A stretch of DNA of 64,000 bases from NCBI RefSeq assembly GCF_002086515.1, contig NZ_MVHH01000006.1, forward strand, positions 62,001 to 126,000. The letters run 5' to 3'. A program made the position numbers and the translations under genes. Below, one piece after another: positions 46,575 to 57,900 of this stretch. This stretch comes from Mycolicibacter arupensis. Lineage in GTDB: Bacteria; Actinomycetota; Actinomycetes; Mycobacteriales; Mycobacteriaceae. The notes below the pieces were generated by a model. It was not told the origin of the DNA, ran no database searches, and was given only the letters and a program-made list of their open reading frames with translations. Within the stretch, counting starts at the first letter, position 1. Every line of letters begins with the position of its first letter.

Positions 46575-47180
46575 ATGGCTCGTTACACCGGACCCGCCAC
46601 CCGCAAGTCCCGCCGTCTGGGCGTCGACCTGATCGGTGGAGACCAGGCATTCGAGAAGCGGCCCTACCCGCCCGGCCAGCACGGCCGCGCGCGGATCAAG
46701 GAAAGCGAATACCGCCTGCAGCTGCAGGAGAAGCAGAAGGCTCGCTTCACCTACGGCGTGATGGAGAAGCAGTTCCGTCGCTACTACGAGGAAGCCGTCC
46801 GTCGTGGCGGCAAGACCGGCGAGGAGCTGCTGCGCATCCTGGAAAGCCGGCTGGACAACGTGGTTTACCGCGCCGGCTTGGCCCGCACCCGTCGGATGGC
46901 TCGCCAGCTGGTCAGCCACGGCCACTTCACCGTCAACGGTGTGAAGGTCGACGTGCCCAGCTACCAGGTGTCGCAGTACGACATCATCGACGTCAAGGAC
47001 AAGTCGATCAACACGGTGCCGTTCCAGATCGCTCGGGAGACCTCGGGCGACCGCCCGATCCCGGGCTGGCTGCAGGTGGTCGGGGAGCGGCAGCGCATCC
47101 TGGTTCACCAGTTGCCCGAGCGCGCACAGATCGTCGTTCCGCTCACCGAGCAGCTGATCGTCGAGTTCTACTCGAAGTAA
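46575..47180 (+). CDS. rpsD: 30S ribosomal protein S4 (uS4)
   Basis: S4 (201 residues) nucleates 30S assembly; in E. coli it also represses this operon. The S4 RNA-binding domain lies at about 92-155 (ESRLDNVVYRAGLARTRRMA). The N-terminal zinc-finger cysteines of some S4 forms are absent, so it is the C-minus type. An 81-bp gap with a UUCG-capped hairpin separates it from rpoA. Confidence 0.97.
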   Translation: MARYTGPATRKSRRLGVDLIGGDQAFEKRPYPPGQHGRARIKESEYRLQLQEKQKARFTYGVMEKQFRRYYEEAVRRGGKTGEELLRILESRLDNVVYRAGLARTRRMARQLVSHGHFTVNGVKVDVPSYQVSQYDIIDVKDKSINTVPFQIARETSGDRPIPGWLQVVGERQRILVHQLPERAQIVVPLTEQLIVEFYSK

Positions 47181-48305
<1,125 letters not shown>

Positions 48306-48380
48306 CGCCCAACCTCTCGAAAAGAGAGCCGTCCCGGCCCTACCTGATACGGGGGCCGGCCCCATTGAGGAGAAGTCGCA

Positions 48381-48929
48381 ATGCCCAAGCCCACTAAGGG
48401 TCCCCGCCTCGGCGGTAAGTCTTCGCACCAGAAGGCGCTGCTGGCCAACTTGGCCACCTCGCTGTTCACGCACGGACGGATCAAGACCACCGAGCCGAAG
48501 GCGCGGGCATTGCGGCCGTACGCCGAGAAGCTGATCACCCACGCCAAGAAGGGCACGCTGCACAACCGGCGTGAGGTGCTCAAGAAGATCCGCGACAAGG
48601 ACGTGGTGCACTCGCTGTTCGCCGAGATCGCCCCGCACTTCGCGGACCGCAACGGTGGCTACACCCGCATCATCAAGGTCGAGCCGCGTCAGGGTGACAA
48701 CGCCCCGATGGCTGTGATCGAGCTGGTTCGGGAGCGGACCGTGACCTCCGAGGCCGACCGCGCCCGTCGCGCCGCCGCCAAGGCTGAGAAGGCCGCCGCC
48801 AAGACCGAGGAGGCGCCCAAGCCTGCCGAGGTTGAGGCCGAGGAGACGGCTGAAGAGGCCACCGAGGCCGCTGAGGCCACCGAAGCCGCAGAGGCCACCG
48901 ATGCTGCCGAAGGCACCGACGAATCCTGA
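48381..48929 (+). CDS. rplQ: 50S ribosomal protein L17 (bL17) with acidic tail
   Basis: Residues 1 to about 120 are L17 proper ([20 protein letters not shown] start, tunnel-exit protein). The last 60 residues form an Ala/Glu repeat tail ([18 protein letters not shown]), a mycobacterial extension. The final 29 bp overlap the proposed truA start. A leader hairpin CTCTC-GAAAA-GAGAG lies in the gap after rpoA. Confidence 0.97.
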   Translation: MPKPTKGPRLGGKSSHQKALLANLATSLFTHGRIKTTEPKARALRPYAEKLITHAKKGTLHNRREVLKKIRDKDVVHSLFAEIAPHFADRNGGYTRIIKVEPRQGDNAPMAVIELVRERTVTSEADRARRAAAKAEKAAAKTEEAPKPAEVEAEETAEEATEAAEATEAAEATDAAEGTDES

Positions 48930-49776
48930 CGGCATTGCCGAAGCCGTTCGGCTTCGGCTAGACATCGCCTACGACGGAACGGAATTCGCCGGCTGGGCGA
49001 TTCAAGCGGGACAGCGCACGGTCGCCGGAGTACTCGACGAGACTCTGACGACCGTGTTCCGCATTCCGGTGCGGGTGTTCGCGGCCGGACGGACCGATAC
49101 CGGGGTGCACGCCACCGGCCAGGTCGCCCACCTGGATATTCCGACGTCGGAGCTGCACCATGCGTATTCCCGGACGCGTCGTGACGGTGAGCCGGAGTTC
49201 CTTGCGCTGACAAGGCGATTGGCGCGTTTTCTGCCGGCCGATGTGCGGGTGCTGCGGGTTCGCCGCACCGTCGCCGAGTTCGACGCCCGGTTCTCCGCGC
49301 TGCGGCGGCATTACACTTACCGGTTGTCGACTGCGCCCTACGGTGTGGCGCCGCAGGATGCCCGCTACGTCACCGCGTGGTCGCGTCCACTGGATGTCGA
49401 CGCGATGGCGCAGGCATCGAAGCATCTGGTGGGCCTCCACGACTTCGCGGCGTTCTGCCGGCACCGAGAGGGTGCCACCACCATTCGAGACCTCCAGCGC
49501 CTTGATTGGGTGCGCGACGGTGACCTGGTCACCGCGCACGTCAGTGCCGACGCGTTCTGCTGGTCGATGGTGCGCTCCCTGGTCGGCGCGGTGCTGGCGG
49601 TCGGCGAGCACCGACGCGATGCCGCCTGGTGTGCCGACTTACTGAACGCGCAGCGCCGGTCCAGCGACTTCACCGCCGCACCCGCCCGCGGTCTGACCCT
49701 GGTGGGAGTCGATTACCCGCCGGACGATCAGTTGGGTGCGCGCACCCTGATCACCCGGGATCTGCGCACCCGCTAG
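48901..49776 (+). CDS. truA: tRNA pseudouridine(38-40) synthase
   Basis: TruA modifies U38-U40 in the anticodon arm. The 291-residue protein has the catalytic aspartate in [20 protein letters not shown] (D in GRTDTGVHA), [13 protein letters not shown] and the C-terminal [20 protein letters not shown]. The frame has no in-frame ATG or GTG close to the conserved [18 protein letters not shown] segment, so I use ATG 48901, which overlaps the 3' end of rplQ; translational coupling is likely. Its stop and that of the convergent cutinase share a CTAGCTAG palindrome. Confidence 0.92.
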   Translation: MLPKAPTNPDGIAEAVRLRLDIAYDGTEFAGWAIQAGQRTVAGVLDETLTTVFRIPVRVFAAGRTDTGVHATGQVAHLDIPTSELHHAYSRTRRDGEPEFLALTRRLARFLPADVRVLRVRRTVAEFDARFSALRRHYTYRLSTAPYGVAPQDARYVTAWSRPLDVDAMAQASKHLVGLHDFAAFCRHREGATTIRDLQRLDWVRDGDLVTAHVSADAFCWSMVRSLVGAVLAVGEHRRDAAWCADLLNAQRRSSDFTAAPARGLTLVGVDYPPDDQLGARTLITRDLRTR

Positions 49777-50412
49777 CTAGAGAAGCCCCGCGACGAACGA
49801 CGCGGCCTGATTGGTCATTCCGGGGGTGTAGCCGGAGTGCGCCGAGAACAAGCGGCCGGGTGAGCAGATCGGGTCGCCGTCCGTGCACAGGTCGATGGTC
49901 TTGAACCCGTAGACCGGACTGTTGGTCAGCGGCTGCCCGATCTTGCTGGAGGGGTTGCCGAAGACCGCGATCGCCGCGACGTGATCGGCCGCCTCAGGCG
50001 GCAGCGGTGCGGTGAAGCCGAATCCTGGAACCGGTGCCGCGGCCACGATGTCGATGATTGCCGCGCCCTGCGAGTAGCCGCCGAGGACCAGGCGAGTACC
50101 CGGGCAGTTCTCCACCATCCACATGATGTGACCGCTGGCGTCGTTGGCGCCGTCGGCCGCCCGGCCGAAGTCATAGCTGGCCGGATAGTTCACCGCGTAG
50201 GCGCCCACGGAGCGGGAGGTCTGCCCCCGCAACGAGTTCACCAGTCCCTCGCCGACTCGGCCAAGGCCTGGTGGTTCGCTGGTGCCCCGAGCAAACACCA
50301 CCTCGACGTCTGGGCAGCCGTCGGCGGAAGCCGTCGCCATCGTCGACGGACAGGGGCTGATCAGCAGCGCTGCTGCGACGGTGCCCGTCGCCAGGATGCG
50401 GAATGCCTTCAC
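49777..50412 (-). CDS. Cutinase-like (CULP) secreted esterase 1
   Basis: A signal peptide ([19 protein letters not shown], cleavage after ASA30) leads a 211-residue alpha/beta hydrolase. The triad is S114 in [10 protein letters not shown]180 in GDPIC and H192 in SAHSGYTPG, with paired cysteines at 33/103 and 176/183 as in cutinases. Mycobacterial CULPs act as lipid esterases or phospholipases at the cell surface. The frame runs open to 50622, but GTG 50412 gives the signal peptide. Matches the position of M. tuberculosis cut4/cut3 beside ESX-4. Confidence 0.88.
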   Translation of the reverse strand: MKAFRILATGTVAAALLISPCPSTMATASADGCPDVEVVFARGTSEPPGLGRVGEGLVNSLRGQTSRSVGAYAVNYPASYDFGRAADGANDASGHIMWMVENCPGTRLVLGGYSQGAAIIDIVAAAPVPGFGFTAPLPPEAADHVAAIAVFGNPSSKIGQPLTNSPVYGFKTIDLCTDGDPICSPGRLFSAHSGYTPGMTNQAASFVAGLL

Positions 50413-50468
50413 GGGGATAGATCTTAACGAAAGACGTGTTGACGATCTAATTAATTGTGGTCGACCTC

Positions 50469-51218
50469 TCAGGGCAGCAGGGGACCGGGTGCCGATACCG
50501 GTCCTGGCACCGGACCGGGCCCCGATCCCGGCAGCAGGCCGGGGGACCGCAGTCGGCCTGCGATGAAGTTCGCTGCCTGGCTGGTCAGGGCTGGAATGTA
50601 GCCGTCGGTGTGATCGGTCCACTCATTGCCGGGGCCCTCGTGGCAGATCGGGTCCCCGGGGTTGCACAGGTCCAGCGCCTTGGAACCGAACAGGGCGCTC
50701 TGCACGCTGATCGGTCCGCCGGTGCGATCGGCGGGGTTGCCGAAGGTGGTCACCGCCACGACCTGGTCGGCAAACTGCGCGGGCAATTGGTTTCCCCAGC
50801 TGATGCCACCCACCTGCGTACCGGTCACGATGTCAATGACTGATGCGCCCTGCGAATAACCGCCCAGCACCAGCTGGGTGTTGGGGCAGACCTCAGCCGC
50901 CGCCTTGACCCGCTTGATCACGTCATTGGCGCCGTCGCCGCCACCGAGCTGCAGCCGGCCGGCGGGGTAGTTGACTGCGTACTCGTCGACCTTCTTGGAC
51001 GTCTGCTGGCGCAGTGAGTCGATGAGCGCCCGCCCGACCCGGCCGACGCCCGGCGGCTCGCTGGTGCCGCGGGCGAAGATCACCTCAACATCCGGGCAGT
51101 CATAGGCCGACGCCACCGGGGTCACACTCGGGGCCAGCGGAGACACGGCCGGGAGCGCCAGCAGGGCGGCTGCCATCACGGTCGCGGAAAAGATGCTGCT
51201 CACCTGAACAGAACGCAT
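50469..51218 (-). CDS. Cutinase-like (CULP) secreted esterase 2
   Basis: This 249-residue paralogue of the preceding gene has a signal peptide cleaved near ASA38, then [20 protein letters not shown]. The triad is S122 (GGYSQGASV), D189 (GDPIC) and H203 ([10 protein letters not shown]). The C-terminus carries a Pro/Gly-rich tail ([19 protein letters not shown]) absent from its neighbour. ATG 51218 is chosen over the longer frame to 51581, which would overlap the eccB4 start. Together with copy 1 it forms a tandem pair 56 bp apart. Confidence 0.88.
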   Translation of the reverse strand: MRSVQVSSIFSATVMAAALLALPAVSPLAPSVTPVASAYDCPDVEVIFARGTSEPPGVGRVGRALIDSLRQQTSKKVDEYAVNYPAGRLQLGGGDGANDVIKRVKAAAEVCPNTQLVLGGYSQGASVIDIVTGTQVGGISWGNQLPAQFADQVVAVTTFGNPADRTGGPISVQSALFGSKALDLCNPGDPICHEGPGNEWTDHTDGYIPALTSQAANFIAGRLRSPGLLPGSGPGPVPGPVSAPGPLLP

Positions 51219-51311
51219 ACCCGAGATGGTACCGAAACACGTTTTCGATACCGTCTGCCCTGTGGATGGCTGCATGCGGCCTTCCCGGTCTGACCAATAG
51301 CGTGAGCCGAT

Positions 51312-52418
51312 ATGCCCGGGCGATCGACGACGCAGCTTCAGCTCAGCGCGCACCGATTCCTGGCCCGCCGGATGGACCGGGCGCTGCGGTGCGGACTGGC
51401 GATGGGAGCCCCCGTCCCCGGTCGGGCCGCCCTGGGCCTGGGGTGGCTGCTCAGCACGGTGCTGATCGCCGCGATGGTGGTGCTGGCCGTTCTCCGGCCG
51501 CAGCAGGGCCTCGGCGACGCACCCATCGTGGTGGATCGTGCGACCGGCGCGCTCTATGTCCGAATCGGCGACACGGTGCATCCGGTGTTCAACATCGCCT
51601 CGGCGCGGCTGATCGCCGGTGCGGCCGATCCGCGACCCGTGGACGGTAGCGCGGTCGGCCGGGTACGGCGAGGGCCGCCGCTGGGAATTCCGGGTGCGCC
51701 CGGCGCGCTCGGCGCGGCCCTGCCGGGCGATGCGACGTGGTCACTGTGCGAAGACTCGGACGGTGCCACCCTCATCGTCGGCGTCGATCCGCTGCAGGAG
51801 GCTCGCCTCGACCCCCAGCACGCGATACTGGTCAGCTCCGAATCCGGGTCGACCTATCTGCTCCGCGACGGACGCCGGGTCGCCGTCGACGCGGACGACC
51901 CATTGCTGGACTCCGCTGTGCCGCGACGTGTCTCCGCCCTGCTGCTCAATGTGATCCCCGAAGTCCGGCTCGCGCGATCGGGAAATCCGGCGGACGCCCC
52001 TGAGGCGGGCCCTGGCCCGGCCACGCTGTGTGCCCACTGGCGTGTCGACGACCCGGCCGGAATCACCCTGTCGAGCGGGGTGCGCCTTCCGGCGGGGGAG
52101 GTGCCGACAGTGTTGGCCCACGCGGACGGGCCGGGCCCCGCCCTGGACGGGGTGTATCTGCCCGCCGGCCACAGCGCCTACGTGCGTGCGGTCGACTCCG
52201 CCGGTCACCCCGGCGGCGTCGATTACCTGATCGCCGACAGTGGGGTGCGGTTCACCGTGGACGACGCAGGTGCGGCGCGCAGTCTCGGGCTGCCCGCTGT
52301 CGCGGCGGGGGCGCCGTGGTCGATGCTGAGCGGACTGCCGGCCGGCCCGCGGCTCAGTCGGGACCAAGCGCTGCAAGGCCGCGACGGCGCTGCCGGCCCC
52401 ACAGTGCCCGGCCGATGA
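51312..52418 (+). CDS. eccB4: ESX-4 type VII secretion component EccB4, short form
   Basis: EccB proteins anchor the periplasmic part of the ESX core complex. The 368-residue protein has the N-terminal [15 protein letters not shown], one transmembrane helix (about 44-62), [20 protein letters not shown] and the C-terminal [21 protein letters not shown] recall M. tuberculosis EccB4 as 470 residues; here the central part, which should follow LLLNVIPE, jumps to ATLCAHWR after about 20 residues, so around 90-100 residues of the middle domain appear missing. The frame is intact. Candidate -10 TAGCGT (51298-51303) suggests a leaderless transcript. Its 3' end overlaps convergent mycP4 by 65 bp. Confidence 0.85.
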   Translation: MPGRSTTQLQLSAHRFLARRMDRALRCGLAMGAPVPGRAALGLGWLLSTVLIAAMVVLAVLRPQQGLGDAPIVVDRATGALYVRIGDTVHPVFNIASARLIAGAADPRPVDGSAVGRVRRGPPLGIPGAPGALGAALPGDATWSLCEDSDGATLIVGVDPLQEARLDPQHAILVSSESGSTYLLRDGRRVAVDADDPLLDSAVPRRVSALLLNVIPEVRLARSGNPADAPEAGPGPATLCAHWRVDDPAGITLSSGVRLPAGEVPTVLAHADGPGPALDGVYLPAGHSAYVRAVDSAGHPGGVDYLIADSGVRFTVDDAGAARSLGLPAVAAGAPWSMLSGLPAGPRLSRDQALQGRDGAAGPTVPGR

Positions 52419-53661
52419 CGGCTGCCATGAGCAAGGTCAACAGCACCGCGGTACCGAGGATCGCGGTACCCAACCCGGCGGGCACAGCGCCGGCTGTCGG
52501 CTCCGGGGCCGGCTCAGGACTGAGCGGCGGTGCGGCGGGCGGGGACGGCTCTCGGGAGGAGGAAACGTCAAAAGTCAGCGCCGCCACAGGATCCACCGGG
52601 CCGGCGCCGACGGCATCATCGCGTCCACCCGGTGGGTGGTGGGCGGTGGCTTTGATGCGGTCCATCACCTGCCGCGGCGTCCACTGGGGGAACCTCGAGC
52701 GGATCAGCGCCGCCAGACCGCTGACCACCGGTGCGGCGAAACTGGTGCCGCGCAGTGTCACGCCGCCAAGGCTGTCTGCCAGTGCGTCGCCGACGGTGCT
52801 CAACGAGAGCACCGATTCGCCGGGAGCGGCCACGTCGACCCACGGCCCGGGCAGGGTGAACGCCGACGCGGCGCCGCGGGCATCCACCGAGGCGACGGTC
52901 AGCACGTAGTCGTCGTACCAGGCCGGAGTGACGATCATGGGACCGTCTGCGTCGCAGCCCTCTTCGGTATTACCCGCTGCGGCGACAACCACGCTGTTCT
53001 TGACCTCAACCGCATACGCCAGGGCGGCGCCCAGCGCGCGGTCGTCGAGTCCCGAACCCGCGGGCCGGCAAGCCACCGCGGAGATGTTGATCACCGACGC
53101 GCCCAGGTCAGCTGCGGTCCGCACCGCCCGGGCCAGGGTGTCGACGTCACCGATGCCGCGAGCATCGCCGACCCCGGCGAATCTTGCGCTGGATGCGCGG
53201 ATGCCGATCACGGTGGCCAGCGGCGCCACGCCGCCGAATCGATCCGTTGCGGGATCGGTTGCCGCCGCGATGATTCCGGCGACCAGCGTGCCGTGCCCGT
53301 CGCAATCGCGGGTTCCGTCACCGCTGGACACGTAATCGCCGCCACCGATCAGGCCGGGCAGCCGCCGGTGTGCGGCAACACCGGTATCGATCACCGCGAC
53401 CCGTTGGCCCGCGCCACGGGTCAGCGCCCAGGCCGCGGCCAGATCCAGACCGTCCAGCTGGGTCGGCGACCCGCCCGCACTCAACGAGCCGACCGTGCAC
53501 ACTTCCCTCTGCACCGTGGGGCGGGCCGGCGCAGCCGGCGCCGGCGCAGGCAGCAGACTGCTGTCGACCGGCGGCGGTGCGACCGCGTTGGCCGGGGGTG
53601 CACCCGTAGCGGCGAGGACCGACGCGACGGCAACCAGCCGAGCGAAGCGGGCACGCGGCAT
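52354..53661 (-). CDS. mycP4: ESX-4 mycosin, subtilisin-like membrane protease
   Basis: Mycosins are type VII secretion-associated S8 proteases essential for complex stability. The 435-residue precursor has a signal peptide (cleavage near ANA26), catalytic D92 in AVIDTGVAAH, H123 in DCDGHGTLVAG, oxyanion N231, and S307 in RGTSFAAPVVSG, then a C-terminal transmembrane helix (about 398-422) with a basic cytosolic end. The 3' end overlaps eccB4, and it lies 4 bp downstream of eccD4 in an operon. Confidence 0.93.
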   Translation of the reverse strand: MPRARFARLVAVASVLAATGAPPANAVAPPPVDSSLLPAPAPAAPARPTVQREVCTVGSLSAGGSPTQLDGLDLAAAWALTRGAGQRVAVIDTGVAAHRRLPGLIGGGDYVSSGDGTRDCDGHGTLVAGIIAAATDPATDRFGGVAPLATVIGIRASSARFAGVGDARGIGDVDTLARAVRTAADLGASVINISAVACRPAGSGLDDRALGAALAYAVEVKNSVVVAAAGNTEEGCDADGPMIVTPAWYDDYVLTVASVDARGAASAFTLPGPWVDVAAPGESVLSLSTVGDALADSLGGVTLRGTSFAAPVVSGLAALIRSRFPQWTPRQVMDRIKATAHHPPGGRDDAVGAGPVDPVAALTFDVSSSREPSPPAAPPLSPEPAPEPTAGAVPAGLGTAILGTAVLLTLLMAAVIGRALWGRQRRRGLAALGPD

Positions 53662-53665
53662 CCGC

Positions 53666-54820
53666 TCAACCCAGGCTCAGCCCGCGGGCAGCGCCGTACA
53701 CCCCGCACAGCCAGCACGCCAGCGGCACCAAGGCGCCGAGCGTCAGGGCCTCCAACACCTCGGCGCCGCGCCGGATCAGCGGCGGCTCGATCGGATCGGC
53801 AAAGCCCAGGCCCAATGCGGCCGCTCCCAGCGCCCCGGCCAGCGCCGCAGGCCAATAGCCGGTCGGGTGGTGAGCAGCGCCGAGCAGACCGATCGCCAAC
53901 GTCGCGGTGCCGCCGGCGATCAGCGACGCGATCTGAACACCGTCGGCGTGCGAGCGGGCGCGCAGCGCCACCGCCACCCCGGCAGTGCAGGCGAAGACTG
54001 CGCCGACCAGCTGGGGTGCCCCGGTGGAGGGCGCTGCGGCGACCACCGCCGCGGCACCCAGAAACACCAATGCCGTAGCCGCCGCCACCACTCCCGTCAG
54101 AAGTTCATGGGCCCTTGCCGCCTGCGACGCCGCCCGATGGGATAACCCGGTGACGACGGCCGCCACTCTGTCCGCGGCGCGAATCATGCCGACTCCGGCG
54201 ACAACCCCCGCGGCGCCCGCCCGGGCCGGTGCGATGCCCGTCGCCGCGACAGCCATACCGGCGACCGCGCTCAGCAGCGCCAGCCCGGCCAGGCAACAGA
54301 GGATCATGCGCACCACCCGGGTGCAACCACAGGGTGGAACGGCCATCAAGGCCACCGCCCCAGCTGCCGCCACCGCCATCAGCACGTTCGGGGCGCCGGG
54401 ACCGCCGGGTATGGCCACGAATCCCGCAGCGCCGGCCAGCCCGGACGCGCTCAGCGCGGCGGTGAGCCGGCGTTCCGGCGGCCCCCACGGGCGCGCGATG
54501 GTCCGCACCGCAGCCGCTACCTCCTCGGCCGGATCATCGAATACCACCTGCGGCACCTGAGTCTCGGCGCGGGTCAACAGCAGGGTGCAGCCATCGCGGA
54601 TGCCTTGTTGGGACAGCGTTTTTCCGCCGTCGAGTACCGCCCGGCCCGGCTCGGCCAGGCGGTACGGGCGTAGCGGCTCCGGGCCGCTCCGGCACGGCAT
54701 CAGATCGAGCACTGCCGGGATCAGGGTCGCCACCGGAACCTCGGATGGCAACGTCAGATCAGCATGCGCTGAATCGACGTGTACGGCGATCCGGTACAGG
54801 CCGGCTTCGTCAATCGGCAC
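53666..54820 (-). CDS. eccD4: ESX-4 membrane channel component EccD4, short form
   Basis: EccD forms the membrane bulk of ESX complexes, typically with an N-terminal ubiquitin-like domain and 11 transmembrane helices. Here residues 1-85 fit the ubiquitin-like domain (YRIAVHVDSAHADLTLPSEV), then I count nine or ten hydrophobic helices, ending LVPLACWLCGVYGAARGLSL as usual. Length is 384 residues against about 467 that I recall for M. tuberculosis EccD4. GTG 54820 follows AAAGGGG; the open frame to 55318 overlaps eccC4 and is rejected. Diverges from eccC4. Confidence 0.85.
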   Translation of the reverse strand: MPIDEAGLYRIAVHVDSAHADLTLPSEVPVATLIPAVLDLMPCRSGPEPLRPYRLAEPGRAVLDGGKTLSQQGIRDGCTLLLTRAETQVPQVVFDDPAEEVAAAVRTIARPWGPPERRLTAALSASGLAGAAGFVAIPGGPGAPNVLMAVAAAGAVALMAVPPCGCTRVVRMILCCLAGLALLSAVAGMAVAATGIAPARAGAAGVVAGVGMIRAADRVAAVVTGLSHRAASQAARAHELLTGVVAAATALVFLGAAAVVAAAPSTGAPQLVGAVFACTAGVAVALRARSHADGVQIASLIAGGTATLAIGLLGAAHHPTGYWPAALAGALGAAALGLGFADPIEPPLIRRGAEVLEALTLGALVPLACWLCGVYGAARGLSLG

Positions 54821-54899
54821 GTCGCTGCCCCTTTCGATGTCGGTCGGTCGCACGCTACTGCCCCAGCGGGCGAGGGGATTTCGGCTATCCACAGCTGAC

Positions 54900-54928
54900 T
54901 TGCCGGGCGAGTCCGCGCTGCCTACGGT
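54900..54928 (+). promoter_or_regulatory. eccC4: Candidate promoter of eccC4 (leaderless)
   Basis: TTGCCG (54900-54905), 17-bp spacer, TACGGT (54923-54928). Transcription would begin at or next to the ATG at 54935, predicting a leaderless mRNA and excluding the in-frame GTG at 54929. Confidence 0.6.
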
Positions 54929-54934
54929 GTGCCG

Positions 54935-57900
54935 ATGACCGGCCCTGCGCCGACAGAGGCTTCCCCTGCACCGCCCGCATGCGGTGACATTGCCGTCGCT
55001 GCACCGCCATCGGTGCCGGATGCCGAGACGCGGATGATCCTCACCCGGCTGCTGCCGGCAGCCATGGCGCTGGGCATGCTCGCCGTGACTGTCGTCGCCT
55101 ATCGCTCTGGCGCGCCGGCCGCGCGCAGCCCGCTCTTCGCGCTGTTTCCGCTGACCATCCTCGCCTCGGCGTTGGCGACGGTGTTCGCCGGGCGAAATCG
55201 TTCCTCCGGCAACGGTATCGACGATGACCGCGAGAGCTACCTGGCCCACTTGGCTGCGTTGCGGGAAGTGCTGGCCGACAGCGCGATCGCCCAGCGCGCC
55301 TGGGCGCGGTGGACACATCCGGATCCCGGTGCGCTCTGGCTGCTGGCCGACGGGTCCCGAAGGTGGGAACGCGGGCTCGGCGACGCCGAGTTCGGGTCGG
55401 TTCGGGTAGGAATCGGTTCGGTCACGCCGATCCGTCGGTTGGTGGCGCCTGCGCTGGATTCGGTACGCCGCGTCGATCCCATCACCGACGGCGCACTGCG
55501 CCGCTTCCTAGCCGCCCACGCCGCGGTGCCGGATGTCCCGATCGCGCTGACGGTGCTGGGTCCTACGCCGCTCTTGCTGGAAGGCGACACCGAGCGGGCG
55601 CGGGGACTGCTGCGCGCGCTCGTCTGTCAGCTCGCCGTGCTGCATGGCCCCGACGCATTACTGATCACGGCCTCAGAAGGCCACCATCCTGGCGACTGGG
55701 ATTGGTTGAAGTGGCTTCCGCACCATCAGCATCTATTCACATCCGAAACGAGACCGGCGGGCCGACGGGCGGTGGTCATCAGCGACGACGCGTCCGGGCT
55801 GCGGATCGGCGAGACCGGCGCCCAAGGCGACGCGCGCCGCCTGCAGGTGAGCGCCGCGGCGCTGCGTGACGCCGAGCGCCACCTTGGCTGCCCGGACTAT
55901 CTGACCCTGGCGGACGCGGTGGTCTGCGCGCGGCGCCTGGCCGCGCACCGACCGGTCGACCTGGGTGGGACTGCCCGCGGGTGGGCAGACCTCCTGGCGC
56001 TCGGTGACCTTGACGAATTCGACCCAACGGCCGGATGGGCGGCTGCGTCCGGGCAACGGCTGTGTGTGCCGATCGGCATGGATGCGCAGGGAGACCCGGT
56101 GCAGCTGAACATCAATGAGGCCGCAGAGCAGGGCAGCGGTCCGCACGGGCTGTGTGTCGGTGCCACCGGTTCGGGAAAGTCGGAGTTTCTGCGGACCCTG
56201 GTGCTGGGCATGACGGTCCGGCACTCCCCGGAGGAGCTGAACCTGGTGCTGATCGACTTCAAGGGGGGCGCGACCTTTCTCGGATTCGAGCAGGCCAGCC
56301 ACGTCTGTGCGGTGATCACCAACCTCGGCCAGGAGGCGCCCCTGGTGCAGCGGATGCGCGACGCGCTGGCCGGCGAGGTGCACCGGCGCCAGCAGCAGCT
56401 GCGCGACGCCGGGGCGCCCAGCATCGCCGCGTATCGGCAGACGCGTACCGCCCAGCCGCAGCTGCCGGCCCTGCCGGCATTACTGGTGATCGTCGACGAG
56501 TTCTCCGAATTGCTGCAGCAGCACCCCGATCTGCTCGACACCTTCGTGGCCATCGGCCGGCTGGGCCGATCCTTGGGAGTGCATCTGTTGCTGGCCAGCC
56601 AGCGACTCGAGGAGGGCAGGCTTCGCGGCTTGGAATCGCACCTGTCCTACCGGGTGTGTCTCAAGACGATGTCGGCCGCCGAGTCACGGATCGTGCTGGG
56701 CACCAACGAGGCCCACGAGCTGCCCAACACCCCAGGGGTGGGACTCCTGCGTACCGCGGACGGCACCGTGCGGCGATTCCAGACGGCCTACGTCTCCCGG
56801 ATCTGCGCTCCGGCCCGCAAGGGGCCCGTCGCAGTAAGACCGTTCACCGCCGCGCCGCGGGGTCCCGTCTGGGACGCGACCGGTCCGGGCGGGCGCACCG
56901 TCCTGCAGGCCGTGCTGCGGCGATTGGCCGGGCACGGCCCGGCGGCGCGCCAGATATGGCTGCCTCCCCTGGGCGAATCCCCGGCACTGGGAGCACTCAT
57001 CGATGCCGACCAGCCCGATCTGACGGCTCGGGTGGGAGTCGTCGATCGGCCCTTTGAGCAGCGCCGGAGCGTCTTGGCGCTGCGGTTGGACGGCGCCGCC
57101 GGACATGTGGCCGTCGTGGGCGCTCCGCAATCGGGCAAGTCGACCGCGCTGCACACCCTGATCGCCGCGCTGTGTGCCACCCACGACGCGACCCGGGTTG
57201 CGTTCTACTGCTTGGACTTCGGTGGTGGGGAGCTGTCGGCGACCCAAACCCTGCCGCATGTCGGGGCGGTCGCCGGTGTGGGGCAACCGGACCTGGTCCG
57301 GCGGGTGATCGCCGAGATGGAGGGCATCGTGGTGCGGCGCGAAGCGCAGCGCGCCGGCCGCATTGCGGGCGAGCAGGGTCCGTCACCGGACGTCTTCCTG
57401 GTGATCGACGGATGGGCCGCGCTGTGCCGGGAATTCGAGGTGGAGGCCAGGATTGTCGCGCTGGCCGCCCGTGGCCTGTCTTTTCGGGTGCACGTGATGG
57501 TGGCCGCGTCGCGGTGGGCCGAGGTGCGGCCGGCCCTGCGGGATCTGATCGGAACGCGCATCGAGCTGCGCCTCGGCGATCCTGCAGAATCTGAACTGGA
57601 CCACCGCCAGGCCCAGCGGGTGCCGCAGGGACGGCCCGGACGGGGGCTGACGCGCGACGGCATGCACATGCTGTTGGCCCGCCCGCACGGGTGGCAGCCG
57701 ATGCGGCACCCGGAGGGCGCCGCGGCACCACCGATCCGATTGCTGCCCAACGTCGTGGAGCGGGCCGACTTAGGTGGCGACGCCACGGGCCTGCCGGTTC
57801 TGGGCATCGAAGAGCGCGAACTCGGTGTAGTCGCGGTCGATTTCGCCCGCCAGCCCCATCTGCTGATCCTGGGCGATAACGAGTGCGGCAAGACCTCCGT

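Noticed and set aside
50469..51581. 370-residue cutinase frame starting at 51581
   Set aside because: It overlaps the eccB4 start and places the signal peptide in the middle; ATG 51218 gives a normal precursor.
53666..55318. 550-residue EccD4 frame starting at 55318
   Set aside because: It would run antisense through the start of eccC4 and adds arginine-rich sequence before the ubiquitin-like domain; GTG 54820 has a Shine-Dalgarno.
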